This document shows positions 56,088 through 64,000 of a stretch of DNA of 64,000 nucleotides, piece after piece. Where the stretch lies: contig CALDYP010000038.1 in the NCBI GenBank assembly GCA_937944445.1, positions 46,940 through 110,939 of the forward strand, in the 5' to 3' direction. The notes beneath the pieces are model-generated. The model made no database searches, was not told the origin of the DNA, and saw only the letters and a program-made list of their open reading frames with translations. Each line of letters begins with the position of its first letter. The first letter of the stretch is position 1. This DNA is from an uncultured Anaerolineae bacterium. Its GTDB lineage: Bacteria; Chloroflexota; Anaerolineae; Aggregatilineales; Phototrophicaceae. The translations under genes and the position numbers were made by a program.

Positions 56088-59000
56088 ATGAAACTGATGA
56101 AAAAGCAGTATCGCCTCAACATAGAAAGCGGCCAATCGCTGGTTGAGTACACGCTGATCGTGACGCTTGTGATCCTTGCCTTTGGCTTTGCGCTCGCAGC
56201 GACCGGCCCAGCCATCGGAAACGTGTTCAGCAACACGATTTTCAACCTCGTCGGCCAAGACGGGGAGATTATCGAGAACATCCCAGACCGCGCAGGTTTC
56301 TGGGGCACGGTGACGTGGGTCGCACAGCAAACGCCCGAACAAACGCCACTGGCCACACGTACCACCGTGCCGCCTACGCAGACCAGCACCCCGGGGCCAT
56401 CGCCCACGCCAACTGAGACGATCGTCCCTGCCACCCCAACCAACACTTACACGCCGGTTCCATCGCCCACGCCTTTTGACCGTGGCTTTGTCGCCCCGTG
56501 GACAGACAGCGCCAACCCTGACACGTTCGTCAACTGGCGGCTCGACAACGTCAACAGCTACTTCGGCAGCGGCGACTGGTACGGCACGTACTTCCCCACC
56601 AACAACTTCACCGGCACAGCCTTCGCTAATGGGGAAAACCAAAACGTCATCGACCCCAACGCCTATCAGATCATCAACCAAAATTACGGCGGCGGCAGCC
56701 CCGCGGCTGGCGGCCCCGTTGACAACTTCAGCATCCGCTGGCGGCGCACCATCCTGTTAACCAGCCCGACCACGCTTTCGTTCGACGTGACCAACGTCCA
56801 AAACGGCGGCGTGCGCGTTTTCATCGTCGGCGGCAGCTTCGGCGGCAACCCTGACCAAGTCAACGGCGAGCCGGGCAGTTGTTCGCAGGTCGTGCGGCGC
56901 GGGGGCAGCGCTAGCCAGTTCGTCCGTTCGAGCGACCCTATGCGCACGATTGACCTGTCCACCGTCGCCGGGACGACCAGCCCGAACCAAGTCAACCGCA
57001 GCAACGGCTTCCACGTCATCGACGATGGTGAAGTGTCCGCTGGCCGCGCCTCACAGTTTGAGTGCCTTGTGATCGACCGCTGGCGCACTGGCGACAACGA
57101 GAGCCGCAGCATCTTCGGCGTGCAGCGCACCGTGCCCGCCGGTGAGTACACGATCATCGTGGAATACGCCCACACCACTGGCAACGCCCGCATCGGCGTC
57201 AACGTGAGCAACCGCCAACGTCGGATCAACCCCGATGATGTAGCCATCGACGGCAGCGGCAATCCGGACTCTGGCGGCTTTGCTAACTGCAACTTCGCCA
57301 ACGTCGAGACCGAGCGTTCCGACACGCGCACGTTCATGTGGAAAGAATTCAGCACCAATTTAAGCACAGGCTTCCCAAGCCGCATGCGCTGCTACCTTGA
57401 ACTGCGCGGCTACGTCGAAGTGCCCGCCGCCATGACTGACCCCAAATTTACCTTCTGGGACGCATGGGACATCCGCAACAACGTCGATCAATGGGTCGAA
57501 ATTGCCGATTATGACCCCGACAACGACGGCATCTTCCGCCGCCAAGATCTCGTCTGGCAGCGCGTCTTCCTGCATCGCAACGACACCTTCAACTACAACT
57601 GGACGTACAACGTCATCGACCTTGAGCCGTATCTGGCCACGTCAGCCAGCCGCCGCCTCGCCATCCGCTTCGGCATGGAGCGCCGCGACACCTCCGGCAG
57701 CCGCATGCTCTGGTACATCGACTCGATGACCATCGACAGTATGCCCACCCAGACGCTCTACATGAACAAGTCGTGGGACCTCAACTCGATGGATCAGCTC
57801 AAAGACTTCATCACGAGCGGCAACTGGAACCTCACCAGCGAGCTGACGGTGGGCGGCGGCATGTCCTTCCACGAAAGCCCGACCGGCAACACCGCCCGCA
57901 TGAACACCAGCCGCGGCGACAACGGTTCGCTGGCTGATGGCGACCAGCGCATGCACACCATCGAGTTCAACGGCTTCATCGACCTCGACGACCCACGCGG
58001 CCTAACCGACGACGAAGGCGATCAAGGCGACCCCATCCTGACCTTCTTCCACCGTTACAACATCGGCGCGCGCACCGGCCTCGAAGTCCAGTACACAACC
58101 GCGCCCTACGGCGTCGGCGGCGCTACGTGGACGCTCGTCCCCAACGGCGGGCAGCTCGTCGCGCGCAACACCACCAGCAACCAAAACCTGAACTCGTTCG
58201 AACAAGTCATCGTCAACCTGAACGACATCCCTGCACGGCGCTTCCGCCTGCGCTTGGCGATGGTCGTGCGCGCCGATGCGCCCCAGCTCGCCGGCTGGTG
58301 GATCGACAACATCAAACTCGAACGCTCAGGGCGCATCCGCTACATCAACTACCCCTTCATCGACGACGCCGAGAACCCCGCCGCCATCCTCGACAACTAC
58401 AACCTGCTCGGCGCATGGGGCCGCGTCACAGGGGGGCATCGCCCGCCCATCAACGAAGCTGGCTGGTCATACACCGACTCGCCTGAGGCCAACTTCACCC
58501 CCATCATCGGCGATTACACGATGACCTTCCGCAAGACGTTTGACCTCTACAACAACTCGCCGCAGAACGTGTACTCGCCTGCCTGCGACCTCGGCACGCT
58601 GTGCGAAACGCCGCAGAACCCGACCCCCGTCAACCCCGTTCTGTCCTTCTGGCACAAGCGCTACATGAACCAGAACACGCAGCTCGCGGTTGACTGGAAG
58701 CGCCTGACGGAACCGCAGTCGCAGTGGCGCCCGCTGTGGGTCTACAACGCCAACGACAATCAAAGCTTCGTCGTCAGCATACCGGGCAGCCAGAGCACCA
58801 ACACGCCGCGCACCCGCGTCAACAACGCATGGGAACGAGTTCAAGTCGACCTCGCGCCCGTGCTCGCCCAGATCGCGGCAAACAACCCAACCTTGCCCAC
58901 CGATGACGACATCGTGCTGCGCATCCGCTTCTCGGTGACAGCCAACCCGGGCACGCCGCGCGACGGCGTCTACATCGACGACATCCGCCTCGACGAGCGC

Positions 59001-61493
59001 GAAGAACTGGTCTGGGCGCTGTGGCCCACCAACGAGACGCGCAACGACAGGAACGGCAACCCGATCCGCACCAACAGCACAAACGTCCTCGGCAACGGCA
59101 TCACCTACCAAGACACGCTCGACAATCGCCCATGGTTCAACATCTGGCACGTCGGCGGCGGCTGGGATGCCGTGTCGTTCGAACAGCGCGATGGCCTGCT
59201 GGCTTTCCACGACAGCACAACCGTCGTGAATCAGCCCGGCAACCGCGCCCCTAACTTCAGCACCCCAGAGGGCAACAACGGCGTCGTCCGCACGCAGACC
59301 TTCAACGTGCTCGAGATGAAGACCATCATGGATTTGCGCGGCACGCTCGCCAGCGATCGTCCGCTGCTCTACTTCTGGACGCGCCACTACGCCGGCAACG
59401 ACCGTGAGTTCCTGAGCGTGCAGATCTCGCGCGAGGACCCGACCAACACCCAAAACGCCTGCCCCAACCGTCAAACGCCGATCGCCGGCATCACCCAGTG
59501 CTACGAGAAAGAGCACGGCTGGCGTCAATGGGAAACGGTCTGGTCGACCACGAACAGCCGCAACTACACGTGGACGCGCGCTCAGATCGACCTGTCGCCC
59601 TACGCACAGTCGGCCACGCAAGATGGCACACGCATCCGCATCCGCTTTGTGACTGACGCGATGCGCACGTCACCAGCGGGCGATCACCGTGACGGCTGGT
59701 ATATCGACAACCTCATCTTCACCTACTTCGACCCGCAGGTGACCTTCATCGGGCGCACTATCGGCGGCGTGTTCACCGACAACACGCGCAGCATGGACAA
59801 CTGGGTAGCTGAAGGTGGTTGGGGCCTGACGCCCGCCATCTGGAAGGGCGCGGGCGGCGGCGTCACGAGCCTCGGCGGCAACCCGTGGGCCTTCAGCATC
59901 TGGCGGCGCGCCGAAGTGCAAGCGGTGACTCCAAGCTGTGGCGACTGGCGCGACTGCACGAATCGCTTCCTGAACAACCATCGGACGGTCGCCCCGCCCA
60001 CGCCGTGGCACAGCGGCTTCGTCTCCGACATCCGCGAGAACTGGGGTAACGGTGGCCCGCGCAACGCCGCCAGCCAACAAGTGACCGATGAATTCGTCAT
60101 CCGTTGGGAGATGACCACCCCGGCCACCCTCATCCCGAACCGCTACATCTTCATCACCGCGGCAGATGACGGCGTGCGCCTGCGCTACGACACCGTGCCG
60201 CCGGGCAACCTGCCACCCGCCACCTCAGATGATCCGCCCGCCTACAGCGGCTTCTGGAACATCGTCGACAACTGGGCCTATCAGGGTCGCACGACCACGG
60301 TCAGCTCGGCGCGCATTCAAGGTGGCACGTCCTACCGCTTCACGATGGAGTACTTCGAAGCCACAGGCAGCGCCTCGGTGCAGCTCACGATCGGTACGTT
60401 CAGCTTCTCGCTGGCGGCGCAAGTGCCGAACGGATCTGGCCGCCTTGAGAGCGAGCAAGTGCCGGTCATGCGCAACAGCAGCTCGTCGCTGATCTACCGC
60501 GGCGTGTTCGACCTGACACAAGCCGTTAACCCCATCCTGTCGTTCTCGACGTACTATGAGCTGGGCGGCACGGCCCTCGTGGAGGTGAGCATCGACGGCG
60601 GCTTCACATGGACGACCCAGTTCCTCGACGGCGTCCCGAACCCTGAAGGCATCTGGGCTGGGCCGTGGTGGGGTTACTACTGGAACAACTCCAACACGAG
60701 CTACCCGGGGGACAACAACAACACGCTGGACTTCCCGCACGGCGGTTGGCCGAACCCTGCGCCGACCTTCGCCACGCAGCCAGTCACGTTCCGCGGGCCG
60801 AGCGGCTTCCCGAAGACGCGCAACGAGGGCAACGTGCTCAACTACGTTTGGTGGGGCAGCCCGAACGGCGGCACCGTCACTGGCATCAACGACGACTACT
60901 GGAGCGCGCGCTTCGTGCGGCGCTTGGCCACCACCGACTTCACCACGCTGACCTTCACCATCCGCGGTGACGATGGCTTCCGCTTGTGGGTCAACTATGA
61001 GCCGGGCTGCGCCCTCGTCGACAACAACCCCAGCCGCCCCGTCATCAGCGGCGGGCGCAACTGGGGCCGTCGCAACGCAGAGTTTGGCGATCCGAGCGCA
61101 AGCTGCCTCATCATTGACGACTGGGAAAACCAAGACCAAACGCGCACCGTCACCCGCACCGTGCCAGCCGGGGCCGTCATCATGATCGACATGTACGAGG
61201 CCACCGGCACCGCCCGCATGGAAGTCACCGTGCGGCAGGGCAACTTCAGCAGCCCAAGCTGGAGCGGAACCTACACGCCCGACTTCACGCCGAACCCGCA
61301 AACCGGCTGGCAAGATCGCCTCTACGACCTGAGTTCCTACGCCGGCCCCGGCCGCCCGCCGATCATGCTGCGCTTCCGCGTCGATCGCTTGAACACCGAC
61401 TCGACCAGCGTCGACACCAACTGGCGCAACAGCAACAACTTCAACTGGCCGGTGGGGTTGTGGCTGGCTGACATCAGCATCTTCGAGCCATAA
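56088..61493 (+). CDS. giant Flp-prepilin-anchored surface protein with PA14-like and MAM-like modules
   Basis: An 1801-residue predicted surface protein. Residues 1-42 form a Flp-type prepilin signal: cleavage is expected after G15, with E20 and Y21 at +5 and +6 (G/QSLVEY), followed by a membrane helix (TLIVTLVILAFGFALAA). Residues about 84-130 are a Pro/Thr-rich linker. PA14-like modules lie near 132-375, 1220-1442 and 1532-1720. Between them are four or five MAM/jelly-roll-like modules, each closing on a W-Y/W-I-D-x-I/L-like motif (IDSMTI, WWIDNIKLE, YIDDIRL, YIDNLIF). The start at 56088 is chosen because the short basic leader fits the signal; an upstream in-frame ATG at 55983 does not. 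No Tad/Flp secretion or prepilin peptidase gene is in the window. Function unknown. Confidence 0.85.
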   Translation: MKLMKKQYRLNIESGQSLVEYTLIVTLVILAFGFALAATGPAIGNVFSNTIFNLVGQDGEIIENIPDRAGFWGTVTWVAQQTPEQTPLATRTTVPPTQTSTPGPSPTPTETIVPATPTNTYTPVPSPTPFDRGFVAPWTDSANPDTFVNWRLDNVNSYFGSGDWYGTYFPTNNFTGTAFANGENQNVIDPNAYQIINQNYGGGSPAAGGPVDNFSIRWRRTILLTSPTTLSFDVTNVQNGGVRVFIVGGSFGGNPDQVNGEPGSCSQVVRRGGSASQFVRSSDPMRTIDLSTVAGTTSPNQVNRSNGFHVIDDGEVSAGRASQFECLVIDRWRTGDNESRSIFGVQRTVPAGEYTIIVEYAHTTGNARIGVNVSNRQRRINPDDVAIDGSGNPDSGGFANCNFANVETERSDTRTFMWKEFSTNLSTGFPSRMRCYLELRGYVEVPAAMTDPKFTFWDAWDIRNNVDQWVEIADYDPDNDGIFRRQDLVWQRVFLHRNDTFNYNWTYNVIDLEPYLATSASRRLAIRFGMERRDTSGSRMLWYIDSMTIDSMPTQTLYMNKSWDLNSMDQLKDFITSGNWNLTSELTVGGGMSFHESPTGNTARMNTSRGDNGSLADGDQRMHTIEFNGFIDLDDPRGLTDDEGDQGDPILTFFHRYNIGARTGLEVQYTTAPYGVGGATWTLVPNGGQLVARNTTSNQNLNSFEQVIVNLNDIPARRFRLRLAMVVRADAPQLAGWWIDNIKLERSGRIRYINYPFIDDAENPAAILDNYNLLGAWGRVTGGHRPPINEAGWSYTDSPEANFTPIIGDYTMTFRKTFDLYNNSPQNVYSPACDLGTLCETPQNPTPVNPVLSFWHKRYMNQNTQLAVDWKRLTEPQSQWRPLWVYNANDNQSFVVSIPGSQSTNTPRTRVNNAWERVQVDLAPVLAQIAANNPTLPTDDDIVLRIRFSVTANPGTPRDGVYIDDIRLDEREELVWALWPTNETRNDRNGNPIRTNSTNVLGNGITYQDTLDNRPWFNIWHVGGGWDAVSFEQRDGLLAFHDSTTVVNQPGNRAPNFSTPEGNNGVVRTQTFNVLEMKTIMDLRGTLASDRPLLYFWTRHYAGNDREFLSVQISREDPTNTQNACPNRQTPIAGITQCYEKEHGWRQWETVWSTTNSRNYTWTRAQIDLSPYAQSATQDGTRIRIRFVTDAMRTSPAGDHRDGWYIDNLIFTYFDPQVTFIGRTIGGVFTDNTRSMDNWVAEGGWGLTPAIWKGAGGGVTSLGGNPWAFSIWRRAEVQAVTPSCGDWRDCTNRFLNNHRTVAPPTPWHSGFVSDIRENWGNGGPRNAASQQVTDEFVIRWEMTTPATLIPNRYIFITAADDGVRLRYDTVPPGNLPPATSDDPPAYSGFWNIVDNWAYQGRTTTVSSARIQGGTSYRFTMEYFEATGSASVQLTIGTFSFSLAAQVPNGSGRLESEQVPVMRNSSSSLIYRGVFDLTQAVNPILSFSTYYELGGTALVEVSIDGGFTWTTQFLDGVPNPEGIWAGPWWGYYWNNSNTSYPGDNNNTLDFPHGGWPNPAPTFATQPVTFRGPSGFPKTRNEGNVLNYVWWGSPNGGTVTGINDDYWSARFVRRLATTDFTTLTFTIRGDDGFRLWVNYEPGCALVDNNPSRPVISGGRNWGRRNAEFGDPSASCLIIDDWENQDQTRTVTRTVPAGAVIMIDMYEATGTARMEVTVRQGNFSSPSWSGTYTPDFTPNPQTGWQDRLYDLSSYAGPGRPPIMLRFRVDRLNTDSTSVDTNWRNSNNFNWPVGLWLADISIFEP

Positions 61494-61518
61494 AACCCCG
61501 CCCCGAACTGTGATCAAC

Positions 61519-61558
61519 AGAAGGGCTTCTCGAATCTCAGAGAAGCCCTTCTTCATTT
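61519..61558 (+). terminator. rho-independent terminator of the giant gene
   Basis: A perfect 13-bp stem (AGAAGGGCTTCTC / GAGAAGCCCTTCT) with an 8-nt loop is followed by TCATTTTC. It lies 25 nt after the giant gene stop and upstream of gmk. The following T run is short but the stem is strong. Confidence 0.85.
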
Positions 61559-61614
61559 TCGGCTCTATGCCGCATAATAGAACGAAACACAAAGCCAGAA
61601 CTGGACTCTCATTC

Positions 61615-62241
61615 ATGACATCATCACCAGCAGTGGGCAAGTTCATCGTCGTAGTGGGGCCGGGCGGCGTGGGCAAAGACACGCTCATGAAATGCGCGCT
61701 GGACGAGCTGGCAAACAGCCGCGTGCCCGTACATCCGCTCGTCACCGCGACCACCCGCCTCCCCCGTTCAGGTGAAGTAGACGGCGTGTCCTACCACTTC
61801 AAGACGCACGACGAATTCCGCCGCATGATCGACCAAGATGAATTGATCGAACATCAAGAGGTGACCAGCGGCAACTTCTACGGCATCCCGCGCGCCAGCG
61901 TCGACGACATCATCCAGCGCGGTGAGCACGTCATGGGCGACATCGACATCTACGGCGCGATGTACGTCCGCGAGCACTACCCCAACGCCATCCTGATCTT
62001 CATCTCAGTCGGCACGCCTGAGATGAGCGATGACGAGCGGCTCGCCATCATGCGCGAGCGCATGACCCGCCGCGGCGACCCGCCCGCCGCCATCGAAGAA
62101 CGCATCCGCCGCGCCCGCGACCTTGAGCTGGGCTTTGCGGCGCAGTGCGACAAGATCATCTACAACAACGACCTGACTCAAGCCACCCAAGACTTCGTCA
62201 ACGTCATCCACGCTTTGACAGGACAGACAGTACAGGACTGA
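61615..62241 (+). CDS. gmk: guanylate kinase
   Basis: Phosphorylates GMP to GDP. The 208 residues carry the P-loop GPGGVGKDT (15-23; the usual Ser is Gly), TATTRLPRSGEVDGVSYHF and NFYGIPRASVDDII. An in-frame longer start (61510) would begin inside the terminator. The ATG at 61615 is preferred; an upstream ATG at 61567 would also lie near the terminator. It is 3 nt before the ygfZ gene, so these two are probably co-transcribed. Confidence 0.92.
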   Translation: MTSSPAVGKFIVVVGPGGVGKDTLMKCALDELANSRVPVHPLVTATTRLPRSGEVDGVSYHFKTHDEFRRMIDQDELIEHQEVTSGNFYGIPRASVDDIIQRGEHVMGDIDIYGAMYVREHYPNAILIFISVGTPEMSDDERLAIMRERMTRRGDPPAAIEERIRRARDLELGFAAQCDKIIYNNDLTQATQDFVNVIHALTGQTVQD

Positions 62242-62244
62242 AGC

Positions 62245-63315
62245 ATGACCACCCTAGCCGACTTACACCGCGCACACGGCGCGTCCCTCGCGCCAGACCA
62301 CATCCCGCTGCACTACGGCGACCAAGCCCGCGAGTATCGCGCTGCGCTAGAGGCCGCCGTGCTGCTCGACCGTTCCCACGAAGGGCGCCTCCGCCTCGTC
62401 GGGCGCGACGCGCTGGCGCTCGTCAATCGCATGTCCACCAATCGCGCTGACGCGCTCGCAGTGGGCGAGGGCTGCGCTACGCTCTTCACCACTGCCACCG
62501 CTCGCATCATCGAACGGGTAGAAGCCCTACGCCGACCAGACGACGTGCTGCTCATCACGCACCCACCGCGCAGCCAATCAGTCACGGAGTACCTTCAGCG
62601 CCACATCTTCTTCAACGACCAAGTAGCCGTGACGAACGTCACCGCGCAGACCGCTAGCTTTGCCCTGCACGGCCCAACCGCGGACGCCGTGGCCGCACAG
62701 CTCACGCCCAACGCGCCCGACCTGCCGCTTTACAGCTCGGTGGCGCTCGTGCTGGGCAGCCACCCTGTGACGCTCGCACGGCGCAAGCCGCTCGTCGGCG
62801 CGCATTGGCTGGTCATCTGTGAGGCAGAGGCCGCCGCTGCGGTCTACCAACATCTGCTCGCGTTGGGCCAGCCTCACGGCCTCACACCAGCCGGGTCGCT
62901 CGTCTACAACGTGCTGCGCATCCGCGCGGGGATGCCCTCCCTGCCGGAGCTGAACGAGCAGTACATCCCGCTGGAACTAGGGTTGTGGGACGAAGTGAGC
63001 TTTCACAAGGGCTGCTACACCGGCCAAGAAATCATCGCCCGCATGGACAGCCGTGAGCGGCTGGCGCGCGTGCTCGTGCGCTTGCAGGTCAGTGCCCCGC
63101 TCAGTGCGCCTCAGCCGCTGACGAACAGCGGCACGCACGTGGGCGAGGTGACGAGCGCGGTCACGTCACCGCTGGGTGAACAGTTTGCGATGGGGGTCGT
63201 CAAGACGGCGCACGCCGCCGCAGGCACAGCGCTGAAGGCAGGCGACGCTGATGTCATCGTCGGGGATCTGCTCGGCACGCAGCCAGAGTGGTTACAGGGG
63301 GCGTCTGGAGCTTAA
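62245..63315 (+). CDS. folate-binding YgfZ/GcvT-like protein
   Basis: A 356-residue GcvT-fold protein of the YgfZ family, linked to tetrahydrofolate-dependent Fe-S cluster repair. The diagnostic motif KGCYTGQE is near residue 255. The two-domain aminomethyltransferase-like layout is intact (HYGDQAREYRAALEAAVLLD at the start, SVALVLGSHPVTLARRK in the middle). It follows gmk by 3 nt. Its stop overlaps the convergent DivIC-like stop in TTAA. Confidence 0.9.
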   Translation: MTTLADLHRAHGASLAPDHIPLHYGDQAREYRAALEAAVLLDRSHEGRLRLVGRDALALVNRMSTNRADALAVGEGCATLFTTATARIIERVEALRRPDDVLLITHPPRSQSVTEYLQRHIFFNDQVAVTNVTAQTASFALHGPTADAVAAQLTPNAPDLPLYSSVALVLGSHPVTLARRKPLVGAHWLVICEAEAAAAVYQHLLALGQPHGLTPAGSLVYNVLRIRAGMPSLPELNEQYIPLELGLWDEVSFHKGCYTGQEIIARMDSRERLARVLVRLQVSAPLSAPQPLTNSGTHVGEVTSAVTSPLGEQFAMGVVKTAHAAAGTALKAGDADVIVGDLLGTQPEWLQGASGA

Positions 63316-63776
63316 GAGCCGGGCGGCGGCGCGTCGAAGAACAGCGCCCACCACGAATGCCACGTGGGCGGAGCCTCAGTCGCTAGCGGCGACGGCGTGG
63401 CGAAGATGACTGCCTCAGGCGCTGGTTGAGCGTCGGCCCGCATCATCGGAAACAGCACCAACAGCACCTCGCCCTCGCGCACCATGCGGCCTTGACTGCG
63501 CGCCCACTGCTCGATGAACGCATCGCTCTGCACGAAGTTCAACCGGTCGATCAGCTCGGCTTGCTCGCGGCGGAGCTGTTCGATCTCGTTCTGCACGGCG
63601 TCGCGCACGCGCCGCAGCTCACGATCCGCTGTGACGCGGCTGCTGAAGTTGACCGCCAGCATCAGCGCAATCGCCACAATCACCGCGAACATCACTTGTG
63701 TGCCGTTGAGCAAGCGCGGGCGGCGCGGCGCGGGGGCGCTCGGTTCTAGCGTCGGGTCGTCAAAAACAGTGGCCAT
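63312..63776 (-). CDS. septum formation initiator / DivIC (FtsB)-like protein
   Basis: A 154-residue bitopic protein. Residues about 27-47 form one membrane helix (VMFAVIVAIALMLAVNF). A coiled coil follows (RELRRVRDAVQNEIEQLRREQAELIDRL), then the FtsB-like AFIEQWARSQGRMVREGEVLLVLFP signature, and the C-terminus is Pro-rich. Such proteins help assemble the divisome (FtsB/DivIC). The start at 63776 removes a short unstructured extension. The gene is the last coding region before the terminal tRNA and converges with ygfZ. Confidence 0.87.
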   Translation of the reverse strand: MATVFDDPTLEPSAPAPRRPRLLNGTQVMFAVIVAIALMLAVNFSSRVTADRELRRVRDAVQNEIEQLRREQAELIDRLNFVQSDAFIEQWARSQGRMVREGEVLLVLFPMMRADAQPAPEAVIFATPSPLATEAPPTWHSWWALFFDAPPPGS

Positions 63777-63824
63777 AGATCTCGAAAAGCAGCTGTCATC
63801 TTGGCTCAATCATACACCATTCAG

Positions 63825-63854
63825 AAACAAAAATGCTCAGCGCTGCTGAGCATT
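63825..63854 (-). terminator. rho-independent terminator of tRNA-Leu(CAG)
   Basis: A 10-bp stem (AATGCTCAGC / GCTGAGCATT) with a 3-nt loop is followed on the minus strand by TTTTTG. It lies 6 nt beyond the tRNA 3' end. Confidence 0.85.
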
Positions 63855-63859
63855 CTGTG

Positions 63860-63941
63860 TGCCGTCGGTGGGAGTCGAACCCACACCCCGTTAAGGACTA
63901 CGCCCTGAACGTAGCGCGTCTGCCAATTTCGCCACGACGGC
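63860..63941 (-). tRNA. tRNA-Leu (anticodon CAG)
   Basis: An 82-nt class II tRNA. Acceptor stem GCCGTCG/CGACGGC, discriminator A, D arm with GGCGAAATTGGCAGAC, anticodon stem CTACG/CGTAG with loop TTCAGGG giving CAG, a long variable arm and T arm GTGGGTTCGACTCCCAC. CCA is not encoded. A near-consensus promoter lies upstream and a terminator follows. Confidence 0.97.
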
Positions 63942-63953
63942 TAACTGTGCTCT

Positions 63954-63981
63954 AGTATAGCGGATCGTCGCTCGCTGTCAA
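63954..63981 (-). promoter_or_regulatory. near-consensus promoter of tRNA-Leu(CAG)
   Basis: TTGACA (perfect -35), 16-nt spacer and TATACT (five of six -10) on the minus strand, 13 nt before the tRNA 5' end. It is the best sigma-70-type promoter in the window. Confidence 0.82.
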
Positions 63982-64000
63982 TTGTCAACCCGTGCCCGGG

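Noticed and set aside
58467..59621. Minus-strand 384-codon frame inside the giant gene
   Set aside because: Composition is Val/Arg/Ala-rich without motifs, and the plus-strand frame is conserved in structure; treated as a shadow.

Overview
This 64 kb window is a chromosomal segment of a GC-rich bacterium, most likely a member of the Chloroflexota (Anaerolineae-like). That placement is inferred from the combination of a Rex regulator, a variant MreB, separate ProDH/P5CDH enzymes, a complete-looking coenzyme F420 tailoring cluster, MacB-type exporters with tandem HlyD adaptors, and a Flp-type prepilin signal on a giant surface protein. No single 16S-type marker is present, so the phylum call is tentative. 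Genes are tightly packed, with many 1-, 4- or 8-nt overlaps and frequent GTG or TTG starts.

Layout. 1-4.6 kb (minus): AAA+ ATPase, degenerate receiver, SDR, obg, partial nadD. 4.7-5.4 kb (plus): a metallo-beta-lactamase-fold hydrolase. 5.4-9.1 kb (minus): tRNA-Leu(UAG), trigger factor, clpP, clpX. 9.1-16.6 kb (minus): two HlyD-type adaptors, an ABC ATPase, two MacB-like permeases, an orphan protein and a GbsR/MarR regulator. 16.7-23 kb: rex (plus), mreB (minus) and the F1 genes atpAGDC (minus). 23.3-25.8 kb (plus): proline dehydrogenase and P5C dehydrogenase. 25.9-31.2 kb (minus): Uma2, Thr/Ser dehydratase, proC, an OSBS/NSAR-type enolase-superfamily enzyme, a GNAT protein and an SDR. 31.4-33.8 kb (plus): fabF and fabH.

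33.9-51.3 kb (minus) is a nearly unbroken, translationally coupled run. In transcription order it holds a GT2 glycosyltransferase, two small unknown proteins, F420 reductase npdG, cofE, an FbiB-C-like nitroreductase, cofD, cofC, an LLM-class flavin/F420 oxidoreductase, a GT-C membrane glycosyltransferase, xdhC, a metallophosphoesterase, a FAD/[2Fe-2S] fusion subunit, a two-TM protein, the molybdopterin subunit, a YqeC-MocA fusion, purine nucleoside phosphorylase and a membrane protein. It joins F420 supply, Mo-hydroxylase maturation and purine metabolism. 51.3-55.9 kb (minus): folD, an 8-oxoguanine-deaminase-like amidohydrolase, a double Nudix protein, two PaaI thioesterases and a mismatch DNA glycosylase.

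56.1-61.5 kb (plus) is the standout: an 1801-residue protein that begins with a Flp-type prepilin signal and membrane helix and continues through a Pro/Thr linker into PA14-like and MAM-like beta modules. After it come gmk and ygfZ (plus), a DivIC/FtsB-like protein (minus) and tRNA-Leu(CAG) (minus). No IS element, CRISPR array, prophage or rRNA was seen. The only gene-free stretch above 300 nt is the atpA-ProDH divergent region (22,993-23,324), which holds two promoters and an inverted repeat.
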